A stretch of DNA of 64,000 bases from an uncultured Flavobacterium sp. (GCF_951805225.1 NZ_OX638201.1:5518001-5582000), one strand, 5' to 3'; positions 52,762 to 61,900 are shown, counted from the stretch's first letter. The notes: generated by a model not told the origin, from the letters alone. Numbers and translations are program-made.

Positions 52762-53997
52762 ATGAAAAATAAAATAGTTTATTTAAGTTGCTTCATTTTA
52801 ATGTCGTTAACTTCATTTTCTCAAAGTATTTCAAGTTCTCCGTATTCCTTATATGGAGTTGGAAGTTTATACGATTCAGATTTTGGATCGCTTCCTTCAA
52901 TTGGATCCTCTGGTATGGCATTACCTTCAGATACTTTTATTAATAACCTAAACCCGGCTTCACTGGGTTATTTGCCTCAAAATCATTTTATGTTTGATAT
53001 AGGTGGCAAGGCTATTGCAACAACTTATCAGAGTGGTTCAAGAAGTGAAAAACGAAATAATTTTCAATTCTCACATATTGCTTTTGCATTTCCTGTGACT
53101 AAAAATTCTGCATTTAGTGCTGCGTTGCGCCCTTATTCAAGCGCTGCATTTAAAATTTCTAATTTAAAATTACCAATTTCAGACAGTCAGGAATTCTATT
53201 ATTTAACTGCCGCTGGTTCTGGCGGATTAAATAATTTTGATTTTTCGTATGGATATCGATTCGGGAAAAAATTGTCACTTGGGGTTTCTGCAGCCGTTTT
53301 GTTTGGAAATACTACCGATGACAGAAGTTTTTTAATCTCGAATTCAATTACAACGTTAAGTAAAAAAACAAATTATAATGGTTTACGAGCCACATTTGGA
53401 GCTCAGTATAAAATTGATTCAACACTTACAATTGCGACAACCTTTAAGTTGCCAACTCAAATTAATGCTTCTAAAGTTCAATCCGTTCAAACAATTACAA
53501 ACGATGTTGCGACAAGTATAGAATCGAATGTAGTATCAGATTTAGATGATTATTATATGCCTCTTGAAATGGGAATAGGGATTAGTAAACGCTTTAAGAA
53601 TAATCTAAACATGACGCTTGATTATGAAAAGAGTTTATGGAACGATACAAATCAGCCTGAATTATATGGAGATTTTGTAAACCAGGACAGATTTGCAATG
53701 GGTTTTAGTTATAGCCGTAGAAAAAATGTCAGGAAATATTGGGATAGCGTACAATATTCGACCGGTTTGAATTTTGATACCGGTTATCTTGAAATCGACG
53801 GAAAAAGAGTCAATAATGCCGCAATCTCTTTTGGGATTTCGCTGCCAATCGAAAACACTTTTTCCGCAGTTAATATTTCTTACTCTTATGGACAAAAAGG
53901 AAGAATCGCAGATAATCTAATCAAAGAAAATTACCATAAGTTATCCCTGAATTTATCTTTGGACGGAATTTGGTTCGTCAAGCGAAAGATAGAGTAG
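52762..53997 (+). CDS. FadL-like outer-membrane protein paired with DUF4270
   Basis: 411 residues with a signal peptide ending LTSFSQ. It is a beta-barrel with family features of OmpP1/FadL-like transporters: SISSSPYSLYGVGSLYDSDF at the start, INNLNPASLGYLPQNHFMFDIGG, then strands through to LSLNLSLDGIWFVKRKIE. It starts on the base after the DUF4270 stop. Its own stop is 4 bp from the stop of the convergent murI gene with no terminator, so transcription may run into antisense of murI. Confidence 0.85.
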   Translation: MKNKIVYLSCFILMSLTSFSQSISSSPYSLYGVGSLYDSDFGSLPSIGSSGMALPSDTFINNLNPASLGYLPQNHFMFDIGGKAIATTYQSGSRSEKRNNFQFSHIAFAFPVTKNSAFSAALRPYSSAAFKISNLKLPISDSQEFYYLTAAGSGGLNNFDFSYGYRFGKKLSLGVSAAVLFGNTTDDRSFLISNSITTLSKKTNYNGLRATFGAQYKIDSTLTIATTFKLPTQINASKVQSVQTITNDVATSIESNVVSDLDDYYMPLEMGIGISKRFKNNLNMTLDYEKSLWNDTNQPELYGDFVNQDRFAMGFSYSRRKNVRKYWDSVQYSTGLNFDTGYLEIDGKRVNNAAISFGISLPIENTFSAVNISYSYGQKGRIADNLIKENYHKLSLNLSLDGIWFVKRKIE

Positions 53998-54001
53998 AGG
54001 C

Positions 54002-54781
54002 TTAAAAATCTTTTTCGATTACAGGATATTTGTATTCTAAAATTGATTTTAAAACATCAGGATTTGAATTGACATAAAATATTGGTTCGTCGTTATTTTG
54101 AGTATCTGTAAAACCTACTTTTTCACGTAAGACATTTTGCGTTTGTCTTGCAACTGCCTCTCCGGAATCTATAATTTGTATATGTTCCGGAAGGATTTTT
54201 TTTATTTGCGGAATCAAATATGGGTAATGACTACAACCTAATACCAGATAGTCGATATTGGCGTCAATCATAGGCTGCAAATAGGATTCTAACAATTGAG
54301 TCATTTCCGGAGAATTTAGATTTCCGTCTTCGATAAGTTGTACAAGTCCGTGACCAACTTGCTCAATTATTGTAGTGTGCTGAAACATCTCAGCAGTTTT
54401 ATTGAACAACTCACTATTCAATGTTCCTTTTGTAGCTAGAATACCAATTACTTGAGTTTTTGAATTATTGGCTGCCGGTTTTATTGCAGGCTCAATTCCT
54501 ATAAACGGAACATCATATTCCGCACGAAGTTCTCTAATAGCATTTGTTGTGGCAGTATTACAGGCAACAACAATGATTTTGCAATTTTGTTCTAGTAGAA
54601 AATCAACATTTTTTTTGCTTAATGCAACAATTTCTTCTTTGGTTCTTTGACCATAAGGAGCATTTTTGCTATCTGCTAAATAGATTGTTTTTTCGTTTGG
54701 AAGTAGATCGTGGATGGCGTTCCAGATGGAAGTTCCTCCAATACCGGAATCAAAAACGCCTATAGGATTGTTGTTCGTCAT
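54002..54781 (-). CDS. murI: Glutamate racemase
   Basis: 259 residues. MurI converts L-glutamate to D-glutamate for peptidoglycan using two catalytic cysteines, seen in VVACNTATTNAIRE and LGCSHYPYL. The opening IGVFDSGIGGTSIWNAI and YLADSKNAPYG are also typical. The start codon lies right at the predicted transcription start (TAACTTTG -7 box at 54786-54793), so the mRNA may be leaderless. In this group murI often follows the ompH genes; here the GG-leader gene is inserted between them on the other strand. Confidence 0.96.
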   Translation of the reverse strand: MTNNNPIGVFDSGIGGTSIWNAIHDLLPNEKTIYLADSKNAPYGQRTKEEIVALSKKNVDFLLEQNCKIIVVACNTATTNAIRELRAEYDVPFIGIEPAIKPAANNSKTQVIGILATKGTLNSELFNKTAEMFQHTTIIEQVGHGLVQLIEDGNLNSPEMTQLLESYLQPMIDANIDYLVLGCSHYPYLIPQIKKILPEHIQIIDSGEAVARQTQNVLREKVGFTDTQNNDEPIFYVNSNPDVLKSILEYKYPVIEKDF

Positions 54782-54785
54782 ATTA

Positions 54786-54793
54786 CAAAGTTA
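54786..54793 (-). promoter_or_regulatory. Minus-strand -7 box of murI
   Basis: TAACTTTG on the minus strand matches TAnnTTTG and ends 4 bp before the ATG, implying little or no 5' leader. Confidence 0.5.
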
Positions 54794-54894
54794 CATATTT
54801 CTAAGATTTTCTACAATTAGGAATTTAAATAATTGAGTTATTTAAATGTAAAAAAAATACTATATTTACATTCAACCTTAAAACAATTATAACT

Positions 54895-55065
54895 ATGAAA
54901 TTTGTCAAAAATTGCGAGAAATTAACAAAAGAAGAGCTTAAAAGTATTAATGGTGGAAATTTTCCATATTGTCCAGTTGGTAAAATTTGTTATCGTGGAG
55001 ACGATGCTAATGGTCTTCCTATCTGGGATTGTGTGCCACAAACCACTTTATGTCCAACACTTTAA
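54895..55065 (+). CDS. Double-glycine-leader (bacteriocin-like) peptide, 56 aa
   Basis: An ATG at 54895 opens a 56-residue frame. Residues 1-21 form a leader, CEKLTKEELKSINGG at its end, that matches double-glycine leaders cleaved by C39-peptidase ABC exporters. The predicted mature peptide of 35 residues starts NFPYCPVG and has four cysteines (26, 32, 46, 53), enough for two disulfides. Upstream is a near-consensus -7 box (TATATTTA at 54861-54868); downstream is a hairpin. No exporter, immunity or modification gene is in the window. It may be a bacteriocin, a pheromone or another small secreted peptide. Lying between convergently and divergently placed housekeeping genes, it looks like an insertion in a conserved cluster. 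Confidence 0.85.
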   Translation: MKFVKNCEKLTKEELKSINGGNFPYCPVGKICYRGDDANGLPIWDCVPQTTLCPTL

Positions 55066-55084
55066 AAAATTATAAAACAAAAAA

Positions 55085-55120
55085 AATGGCTCAAACTTAA
55101 AAAGTTGAGCCATTCTTTTA
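55085..55120. terminator. Bidirectional terminator between the GG-leader gene and ompH
   Basis: AATGGCTCAA (55085-55094) pairs with TTGAGCCATT (55105-55114), extended by CTT/AAG around a bulge. The minus strand has a strong T run after the hairpin, the plus strand a weaker one. Confidence 0.85.
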
Positions 55121-55136
55121 TAATGTGATTTGTTTC

Positions 55137-55640
55137 TTAGAATCCTAAGTCTTTCTTAACATCAGCAGTAATGTTTGGACCATCAGCTAATAATAAAGTA
55201 GAACCGTCAAGAACATATTGGAAACCTTTAGCTTTTCCAACTTTTTGGATAGAAGCTCTTACTTTTTCCATTAATGGTTTTACGATATCAGTTTCTTTTT
55301 GTTGTAGTTCTTTTTGTGCATTGTCTCTATAGTCAACAATTCTTTTTTGCATGTCTTGAACTTCTTTAGAACGATCTCCGTTTACAGCATCAGTTACTGT
55401 AGCAGCTTCAGCCTCGTACTTTTTGATTTTTACTTGATATTCGTCAACCATTTTTTTGTATTCTGCATCATATGTACCGCTTAATTTTTGTAATTGGTTT
55501 TGAGCATCTAGCATTGCAGGCATTTTCGACATAATCTCGCTAACATCAACATGAGCTACCTTAGCTTGTGCGTTAATTGTGTTACTTGCTCCTAGAACTA
55601 AAATGGCAGCAATTAGTAAAGTTTTGATTTGTTTCATCAT
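55137..55640 (-). CDS. OmpH/Skp family periplasmic chaperone
   Basis: 167 residues with signal peptide ending GASNTINAQ. The mature part begins AKVAHVDVSEIMSKMPAM and has the long helical-hairpin region (KLSGTYDAEYKKMVDEYQVK to RDNAQKELQQKE) typical of Skp. Skp holds unfolded outer-membrane proteins in the periplasm for BamA. It is the last gene of the bamA-ompH-ompH run, 15 bp after the longer ompH, and followed by a terminator. Confidence 0.93.
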   Translation of the reverse strand: MMKQIKTLLIAAILVLGASNTINAQAKVAHVDVSEIMSKMPAMLDAQNQLQKLSGTYDAEYKKMVDEYQVKIKKYEAEAATVTDAVNGDRSKEVQDMQKRIVDYRDNAQKELQQKETDIVKPLMEKVRASIQKVGKAKGFQYVLDGSTLLLADGPNITADVKKDLGF

Positions 55641-55655
55641 TTTTAAAAATATTAA

Positions 55656-56681
55656 TTAATTATTGGTCGTATTTGTTTTCTGTGTTTCGGCTTCTTTTGC
55701 TTTTTTAGCCGCTTCTCTTTCCTCTAAGATTTTCTTTCTCTTTTCCTCTAATTCTTTTTTACGCTGTTCATAAAGCTTTTGTCTTTCTGCTGCTTTATCA
55801 ACCGCTGGTGTTGTCGGAGCGGCTTCAGTTCCGGTTGCTGTTCCTGCAGCTGCTGGTGTTACAGTTTTTCCTGTAGCATCTGTTTTAGCAGCGTCAGTTG
55901 TTTTAGCTGTTTCAGAAACCGTGCCATTCTTTTTAGCTTCTCTTTCAGCTTGTATGGCTTTTCTTCTATCGTCGTATTCTTTTTTCTTAGCTTCCTGTTC
56001 TAATCTTCTATCTTCGATTAGTTTATCTCTGGCCGCTTTCTTTTCGTCTAATACTTTTTGTCTGTCTTGCAATGCAGGACTTTCATCTATAGCATTTTCT
56101 TTGCTTTCTTTTGCTTCCTGATCTTTCAATTGTTTTTTAGTCAATTGTTCGCGTTTGTCAGTTCTGTTTAAAATACGCAAAACCTGATCGCTAATATCGA
56201 ATCTTTTGTTGCTAAAAAGCATTGTCAAATCTGATGATTTATCAAATACAAAATCATAGTTTTTAGCTTCAGCTATATCCTGAACGGCAGTAAAAACCTG
56301 ATCTTGTATTGGCTTTGCCAACGCCATTTTTTGGTGCATTAAATTTCCATCAGCACCAAATTGCTTTTGTTGATAATCCAACATTTCGTCTTCAAGAAAT
56401 TTGATTTCAGTTTCTCGTTCATCAATCAGTTCTTTAGTAAGTAAAGCTTTTTCGGCTTTAAGACTTTCTTTAATTGTGTTGATGTTTAATTTCTTAGCTT
56501 CAATTTCTTGCTTCCATTTTTGAGCTTTTAGCTCTAATTGGGCTTTCGCTTCTTTATAATCAGAAACGTTTTCCAAAATATATTCCATGTCAATGTAACC
56601 AATCCTTGTTGTTTTTCCTTGTGCCTGACTTGTATTAGCTACAATCAAGGCTAAAAACATAAATAAAAACTGTTTTCTCAT
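55656..56681 (-). CDS. OmpH/Skp family protein with long charged C-terminal extension
   Basis: 341 residues. The first half is an OmpH/Skp domain (signal peptide ending NTSQAQ, then TTRIGYIDMEYILENV and long helices). Residues about 190-341 form an extension not found in ordinary Skp: a highly charged Lys/Glu/Arg coiled coil, an Ala/Thr-rich linker (about 260-295) and a second Lys/Glu coiled coil. It follows bamA by 42 bp. The tail may extend the chaperone grip or bind another envelope component. Confidence 0.9.
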   Translation of the reverse strand: MRKQFLFMFLALIVANTSQAQGKTTRIGYIDMEYILENVSDYKEAKAQLELKAQKWKQEIEAKKLNINTIKESLKAEKALLTKELIDERETEIKFLEDEMLDYQQKQFGADGNLMHQKMALAKPIQDQVFTAVQDIAEAKNYDFVFDKSSDLTMLFSNKRFDISDQVLRILNRTDKREQLTKKQLKDQEAKESKENAIDESPALQDRQKVLDEKKAARDKLIEDRRLEQEAKKKEYDDRRKAIQAEREAKKNGTVSETAKTTDAAKTDATGKTVTPAAAGTATGTEAAPTTPAVDKAAERQKLYEQRKKELEEKRKKILEEREAAKKAKEAETQKTNTTNN

Positions 56682-56723
56682 AACATTACTTTATTTGGAA
56701 ATTTTTAACCAATTTTAATTTAT

Positions 56724-59390
56724 CTAGAACTGTTGTCCTATGATAAAGTGTGTCTCCCAACCATTTGGTTTATTACTTGGCATTCCTGGTGCAGCATCAA
56801 ATCCGTATCCGAAATCAATACCTAACAATCCAAATGCTGGCATAAATACACGTAAACCAGCACCTGCTGAACGGTATAAATCAAATGGGTTGTAATCTTT
56901 AAACGTTGGATATGATGATCCAGCTTCTAAAAACGTTAATGCATATATAGATGCTGACGATTTTAATGTAATTGGATAACGTAATTCTAAAGAGAATTTG
57001 TTATAAATCGTTGCTCCAATTTGATCTCCGTTAGCATTTACAGGAGTCAAAGAGCTGTTTTTATACCCTCTTAATCCTATTGTTTCTCTACCATCCATTG
57101 AGTATTGAGCCATTCCGTCTCCTCCTAAATAGAAACGTTCAAATGGTACAACTCCTCTTGCCTGATCATAAGCTCCTAAGAAGCCAAACTCAGTTAATGT
57201 TCTTAAAACTAATTTACCATACACTTTAGTATACCAATCAGCTTTAAATTTAATTTTATAATATTCTAACCAATTATATCTTTTCTGATCCACTTTACCC
57301 TGATCAGTATCTGCACTTGCATAATCAGATCCAACACTTACAGTACCAATAGTTTCTGCTTTAATATAATCACCATTGTTTAATGGTTTTCCATCTGCTC
57401 CAGTAGTTGATGCTGCTGTCCATCTTGATTTGTATTCTTTTTCATTTGCTAAATCTCCATAGTTTATACCATTAAATAATGAGTATGGAGGCGTAATTTT
57501 TGCAGAAACACTAAATTCAGAACCGTATGTCGGGAAGATCGGGTTAACCCCTTTATTACTTCTCGAAAGACCAATTGTGTATGCTAAGTTTCTTGATGCT
57601 CCATTACCAAAGGTAAACAAACCTGTGTTATAATTATTCAAATCATAATGTTGGTAACTTACAGATTGAGACAATACAAAATAATCATCCGGCACTGTTA
57701 GTCTTTTCGCTAAACCAACTTGAATGGTAAAAATATTAAAACTTTTGCTTTTGTCAACACTTCTGGTGACATAATTATTAAGAAATTGTTTACTATATGA
57801 AATGGATGAACTAAACTGTACTGGTTTTTTTCCTCCAAACCATGGTTCAGAAAATGATAAACTGTATGTTTGGAAATAAGTACTTCCTTGTAAACGAAGT
57901 GCTACTTTTTGTCCATCTCCCATTGGTAAAGGCTTGTAAGCTTCTTTATCAAAAAGTTTTCTGGCAGAGAAGTTATTAAAAGATAGTCCTAATGTACCAA
58001 TGAAACCTCCACCACCGTAACCTCCTTGAAGCTCAACCTGGCTAGATCCTTTTTCTACAACATTGTATTCAATATCTACAGTTCCGGCTCCGGCATCTAC
58101 GTTTTTGAATTTTGGCTCGATTGCTTCAGGATCAAAGAATCCTAATTGTCCAATCTCACGAATAGTTCTAACTAATTGTTCTTTACTATATTTTTCTCCC
58201 GGCTTAGTTCTTAACTCACGATAAATTACGTGGTCATTTGTTTTGTCGTTTCCAACAACCGAAATTTTATTGAAATAAGCAATAGGACCTTCAGTAACTC
58301 TAATTTCAAAATCAATTGTATCGTTTACTGTTTTTACCTCTACAGCATTGATGTTAGAAAACAAGTAACCGTTGTTTTGGTATAAGTTTGTTATATCTTC
58401 TGCGTCTGGTTTTGATTTATCAGCAATTCTTTTTTCAAGCAAAACACCATTATAGGTTTCACCTTTTTTAATTCCTAAATAACGATTTAATAATTGATCA
58501 GAGTAAACGGTATTTCCTAAAAACTTAATATTTCCGAAGTAATATTTGTTTCCTTCTTCTACATTAATTTTAATGGCAAGCATTTTCTTCTTCTTATCAT
58601 AAGAGACAGAATCATAGATGATACGTGCATCACGAAATCCTTTTTCTTTATAGGCAGAAACGACTTTTTCTAAGTCGGTTTTATATTTTTCAGGAATAAA
58701 TTTTGAAGCTTTTAAAACGCGAAGTACGTTTTTTTGCTTTGTATCTTTCATGGCGCCTCTTAACTGTGAGTCTGTAAGTTGCTTATTGCCAATGAAATCA
58801 ATACTGCTTATTTTTACTTTGTCACCTTTGTCAACCCGAACGAGCATGTTAACCTGATGTCCGTTTATAGTATCGGGAGTAGTGGTAATCGTAACTTTGG
58901 TGTTATAAAAACCGTCTTTTTTGTATTTATTTTCGATATAATTTTTAGTGGTAGTAATTAAATTCTCGTTAACAATTTTACTTTTGGTTAAGTTGTTATC
59001 TTTAATTAATCCTTCGACTTTACTTTTCTTAATACCAACAAATTTTACTTCATTTAGTTTAGGAAGTTCGACAATATTTAAATCTAAATAAATACTATCG
59101 TTTTCTACCTTATTAATATAGAAGGCAATTTCGTCGAAAAGACCAAGTTTGCCTAATTTTTTAATAGCGCCACTGATTTCTTCACCAGGTACGGTTATTT
59201 CCTGCCCTTTTTGAAGGCCTGAAAAGGTAACTACGGTTTGTTCATTGAAACTTATTTTACCAACAACAGAAACTTTAGCAAGAATATATTTTTTTCCTTG
59301 ATCAAAAGGAACTCTATCTTGTGCTTTTATTTGTGAAAAACTACCCAAAAGAAGTAGGGTAAGGGCTATTTGTACTCTTTTTTGTAACAC
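56724..59390 (-). CDS. bamA: Outer-membrane protein assembly factor BamA
   Basis: 888 residues when started at the GTG at 59390, 7 bp after the uppS stop. This gives a good signal peptide (MLQKRVQIALTLLLLGSF, ending IKAQ); ATG codons further upstream lie inside uppS. POTRA domains occupy about residues 30-440, recognisable by repeated segments such as GNKQLTDSQLRGAMKD and GKLGLFDE. The Omp85 barrel follows, with RGYKNSSL and a C-terminal GWETHFIIGQQF ending in Phe. BamA inserts outer-membrane proteins; the ompH genes directly downstream encode its chaperones. Confidence 0.95.
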   Translation of the reverse strand: MLQKRVQIALTLLLLGSFSQIKAQDRVPFDQGKKYILAKVSVVGKISFNEQTVVTFSGLQKGQEITVPGEEISGAIKKLGKLGLFDEIAFYINKVENDSIYLDLNIVELPKLNEVKFVGIKKSKVEGLIKDNNLTKSKIVNENLITTTKNYIENKYKKDGFYNTKVTITTTPDTINGHQVNMLVRVDKGDKVKISSIDFIGNKQLTDSQLRGAMKDTKQKNVLRVLKASKFIPEKYKTDLEKVVSAYKEKGFRDARIIYDSVSYDKKKKMLAIKINVEEGNKYYFGNIKFLGNTVYSDQLLNRYLGIKKGETYNGVLLEKRIADKSKPDAEDITNLYQNNGYLFSNINAVEVKTVNDTIDFEIRVTEGPIAYFNKISVVGNDKTNDHVIYRELRTKPGEKYSKEQLVRTIREIGQLGFFDPEAIEPKFKNVDAGAGTVDIEYNVVEKGSSQVELQGGYGGGGFIGTLGLSFNNFSARKLFDKEAYKPLPMGDGQKVALRLQGSTYFQTYSLSFSEPWFGGKKPVQFSSSISYSKQFLNNYVTRSVDKSKSFNIFTIQVGLAKRLTVPDDYFVLSQSVSYQHYDLNNYNTGLFTFGNGASRNLAYTIGLSRSNKGVNPIFPTYGSEFSVSAKITPPYSLFNGINYGDLANEKEYKSRWTAASTTGADGKPLNNGDYIKAETIGTVSVGSDYASADTDQGKVDQKRYNWLEYYKIKFKADWYTKVYGKLVLRTLTEFGFLGAYDQARGVVPFERFYLGGDGMAQYSMDGRETIGLRGYKNSSLTPVNANGDQIGATIYNKFSLELRYPITLKSSASIYALTFLEAGSSYPTFKDYNPFDLYRSAGAGLRVFMPAFGLLGIDFGYGFDAAPGMPSNKPNGWETHFIIGQQF

Positions 59391-59397
59391 TAAAAAA

Positions 59398-60138
59398 TTA
59401 TTTAATTTGTTCACTGGTTTTTCCAAATCTACGTTCTCTTTTTTGATAACTAATAATAGCCTCATATAAATCTTGATCTTTAAAGTCTGGCCACAAGACA
59501 TTAGTAAAATATAATTCTGCATAGGCTATTTGCCATAGCAAAAAATTACTTATTCTATGTTCTCCACTTGTTCGTATTAATAAATCTACGTCAGGTAAAT
59601 TTTGCGTGTAAAGATGCTCATTTATAATTGAATCGTCAATAGTGTCTATTGAAATTATATTATTTTTAACTTTATCGCTGATGATTCTAACGGCATTTAC
59701 CAATTCTTCTCTTGATCCGTAACTTAAAGCTAGTGTTAGCGTGAGACGCGTATTGTTTTTGGTTTTATCAATTACATCAAGAAGTTCTTTTTGAGCAGAT
59801 TTTGGTAACTTCTCAAGATTACCAATTGCATTAAGTCTGATGTTGTTTTCCTGTAAAGTAACTAACTCTTTTTTTAGGGAATTGATCAGTATTTTCATTA
59901 AAGCTTCAACCTCCAGTTTTGGACGATTCCAGTTTTCTGTAGAAAAAGCATATAAGGTAAGATACTCAATACCTAATTTGGCACAAGTTGTAATTGTTTT
60001 TTTGACAGATTTAGTCCCGTTTTCGTGGCCAAAAGCTCTTAAAAAGCCTTGTTGTTTAGCCCAACGACCATTTCCGTCCATAATAATGGCCAAATGTTTG
60101 GGTAAGTTGGTTTGATCTATAGAGTCTAGTAAATTCAT
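59398..60138 (-). CDS. uppS: Isoprenyl (undecaprenyl) diphosphate synthase
   Basis: 246 residues from the ATG at 60138, which follows the porG-like stop; an earlier ATG at 60174 would overlap that gene. Cis-prenyltransferase motifs: AIIMDGNGRWAKQQG with the essential Asp, the Asn/Trp motif STENWNRP, and RTSGEHRISNFLLWQIAYAE near the C-terminus. The enzyme makes the C55 lipid carrier for peptidoglycan and surface polysaccharides. It is tightly packed between porG-like and bamA genes. Confidence 0.96.
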   Translation of the reverse strand: MNLLDSIDQTNLPKHLAIIMDGNGRWAKQQGFLRAFGHENGTKSVKKTITTCAKLGIEYLTLYAFSTENWNRPKLEVEALMKILINSLKKELVTLQENNIRLNAIGNLEKLPKSAQKELLDVIDKTKNNTRLTLTLALSYGSREELVNAVRIISDKVKNNIISIDTIDDSIINEHLYTQNLPDVDLLIRTSGEHRISNFLLWQIAYAELYFTNVLWPDFKDQDLYEAIISYQKRERRFGKTSEQIK

Positions 60139-60142
60139 TTTA

Positions 60143-60835
60143 TTAATATGCGCAATAGCAAGGTTTTTGTCCAAAGGTATAGGTTAAAGTAATACCTGAA
60201 AAGACATACCAGTCATTATTATTTAAATTTCCGAATTTCTTGAAATTCGGGTTATTTGTATCAGGATTACTTCCGTCAATATCGTCTGTAAAAGTGTAGC
60301 GAACTCCAACTTCAGCGCCTAAAACCCAATGTGGATCAATATTCGATTTTATACCTAATATTATAGGTATAGCAAATGAACCGGATCTTTTCGATTGAGT
60401 TATTATACTTGGGTTAGTTGCTTGTCGATACAACTCATCATACCTAAAGTAACTTAATCCTGAAAATAGATAAGGAGTAACTTTTGGATGATAGTCGTGC
60501 AAATTAAAATCAAAAAAATTAAATTCTAAACCGGCAGATAATTCTTGTATAGTATTTTCAAAACTATAACCTCTTTTGTTTCGTCCTGTTTCTTTAGAAT
60601 CGTAATCATTTCCAATAACTTTTGACTGTGTATAAGAAAAACGATAAGAATGGCGAGGACTCTTGTTCCATTTGTATAAAACACCAAAAGCCGGTTTCTC
60701 CGGAGCTATATAGGTTGTATTTCCTACGTCTCCAACAAAGTTACTTCCACCAAGAAAAACACCAATCTCATTGATTTGAGCATTTAGTGTGATAAAGGGG
60801 AAAAAACATAACAATAAATTAAAAATTTTCTTCAT
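60143..60835 (-). CDS. porG: PorG-like T9SS protein (DUF6089 family)
   Basis: 230 residues. The signal peptide ends FITLNAQ, followed by INEIGVFLGGSNFVGDVG, the opening of DUF6089 outer-membrane proteins, then barrel strands to ITLTYTFGQKPCYCAY. In Porphyromonas gingivalis, PorG of this family is a T9SS component of the PorK/PorN ring complex and is encoded beside uppS and bamA. The same order here supports the assignment. Two Cys lie close to the C-terminus. A perfect -7 box stands 18 bp upstream. Confidence 0.85.
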   Translation of the reverse strand: MKKIFNLLLCFFPFITLNAQINEIGVFLGGSNFVGDVGNTTYIAPEKPAFGVLYKWNKSPRHSYRFSYTQSKVIGNDYDSKETGRNKRGYSFENTIQELSAGLEFNFFDFNLHDYHPKVTPYLFSGLSYFRYDELYRQATNPSIITQSKRSGSFAIPIILGIKSNIDPHWVLGAEVGVRYTFTDDIDGSNPDTNNPNFKKFGNLNNNDWYVFSGITLTYTFGQKPCYCAY

Positions 60836-60853
60836 TTAATTCAAAATTGCGTG

Positions 60854-60861
60854 CAAATATA
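60854..60861 (-). promoter_or_regulatory. Minus-strand -7 box of the porG-uppS-bamA-ompH operon
   Basis: TATATTTG on the minus strand matches TAnnTTTG, 18 bp before the porG-like start. Confidence 0.6.
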
Positions 60862-61008
60862 ATAATTATCGATACGAATCAACGTTGCTTTAGTTAAATG
60901 TGCTTTTTTTTAAATTTACGATATGAATTTCAGACATTTAATGAAGATTCGATACATGCAGAACGAGAAAAAGTAGTATTATCGTATAGTGAGATGTCAG
61001 AAAAGGAC

Positions 61009-61893
61009 TTAGTTTCTTTTGTCCTCTCCCCAAAGTAGCTTATTTCTAAGTGTTTTCAGGAAAGTTTCGCCAGGAATCTCTACCATTTTTATTTTAAAGT
61101 TTGTTTTTGTAATCGTCAAAATTGATTCATTTTTTACAGAAGCTATTCTGGAATCCAATGAAACTAAATATTGATCTTCTCGCCCGGACACACGAAGTTT
61201 AACTACCGTATCATCAGGAATAACAAGAGGTCTTGCTGTTAAGTTATGAGGAGCAATTGGTGTTATTACTAAGCTTTTGACATCTGGAGTTAATAATGGA
61301 CCACCACAACTCAAAGAATATCCGGTAGAACCCGTAGGAGTTGAGATAATTAAACCGTCTGCCCAATAAGAATTTAAATATTCATCGTTTAAATACGTTT
61401 CAATAGTCACCATCGATGTAGTATCTTTTCGGCTCACGGTAACTTCGTTCATTGCAAAATTTAAATCTTCAATAGCTTCGTTTTTTGGATCGCAAGTCAG
61501 GCTTAGTAAAGTTCTTTCGGAAGTAGTGTAATTTTTATCGATCACAAATTGCAAAAAGCTATCAATGTTTTCTTTTTGAACAGTAGCCAGAAAACCTAGT
61601 CTTCCGGCATTGATTCCTAAAATAGGCACGCCAGAATCACGAACCAAAGTTGCAGCTCTCAAAATGGTTCCGTCGCCACCAATACTAATAAGCATTTCAA
61701 AACTATTATCTAAAGACGTGCTAGCCGAAAAAGTCTCGTATTGATTGTCAACGAGCTGTTTTTCATGAAGCATTTTCAGGAAATTTTCTTCAATTACCAT
61801 TTCAACGTTATTGGAATTGAAGAATAAAAAAATGTCCTTAATAATAGGTTCCGTACTGTTTTGATAATACTGTCCGTATATGGCTACTTTCAT
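61009..61893 (-). CDS. nadK: NAD kinase
   Basis: 294 residues. The enzyme phosphorylates NAD to NADP with ATP or polyphosphate. Seen: the conserved GGDG in ISIGGDGTILRAA (with catalytic Asp), GINAGRLGFLA, NEVTVSR, and the glycine-rich STPTGSTGYSLSCGGP. It is followed on the minus strand by the porG-like gene, 173 bp downstream, and preceded by a CBS gene from which it is separated by a repeat region (61901-62001). Confidence 0.96.
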   Translation of the reverse strand: MKVAIYGQYYQNSTEPIIKDIFLFFNSNNVEMVIEENFLKMLHEKQLVDNQYETFSASTSLDNSFEMLISIGGDGTILRAATLVRDSGVPILGINAGRLGFLATVQKENIDSFLQFVIDKNYTTSERTLLSLTCDPKNEAIEDLNFAMNEVTVSRKDTTSMVTIETYLNDEYLNSYWADGLIISTPTGSTGYSLSCGGPLLTPDVKSLVITPIAPHNLTARPLVIPDDTVVKLRVSGREDQYLVSLDSRIASVKNESILTITKTNFKIKMVEIPGETFLKTLRNKLLWGEDKRN

Positions 61894-61900
61894 TTTTGTT

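Noticed and set aside
59391..59522. ATG starts for bamA inside uppS
   Set aside because: They would place about 44 extra non-signal residues in front of a good signal peptide; the GTG at 59390 is preferred.
60923..60976. 17-codon frame starting MNFRHLMKIRYMQ between porG-like and nadK genes
   Set aside because: Too short, no recognisable promoter for its strand, and no sign of conservation that can be judged here.
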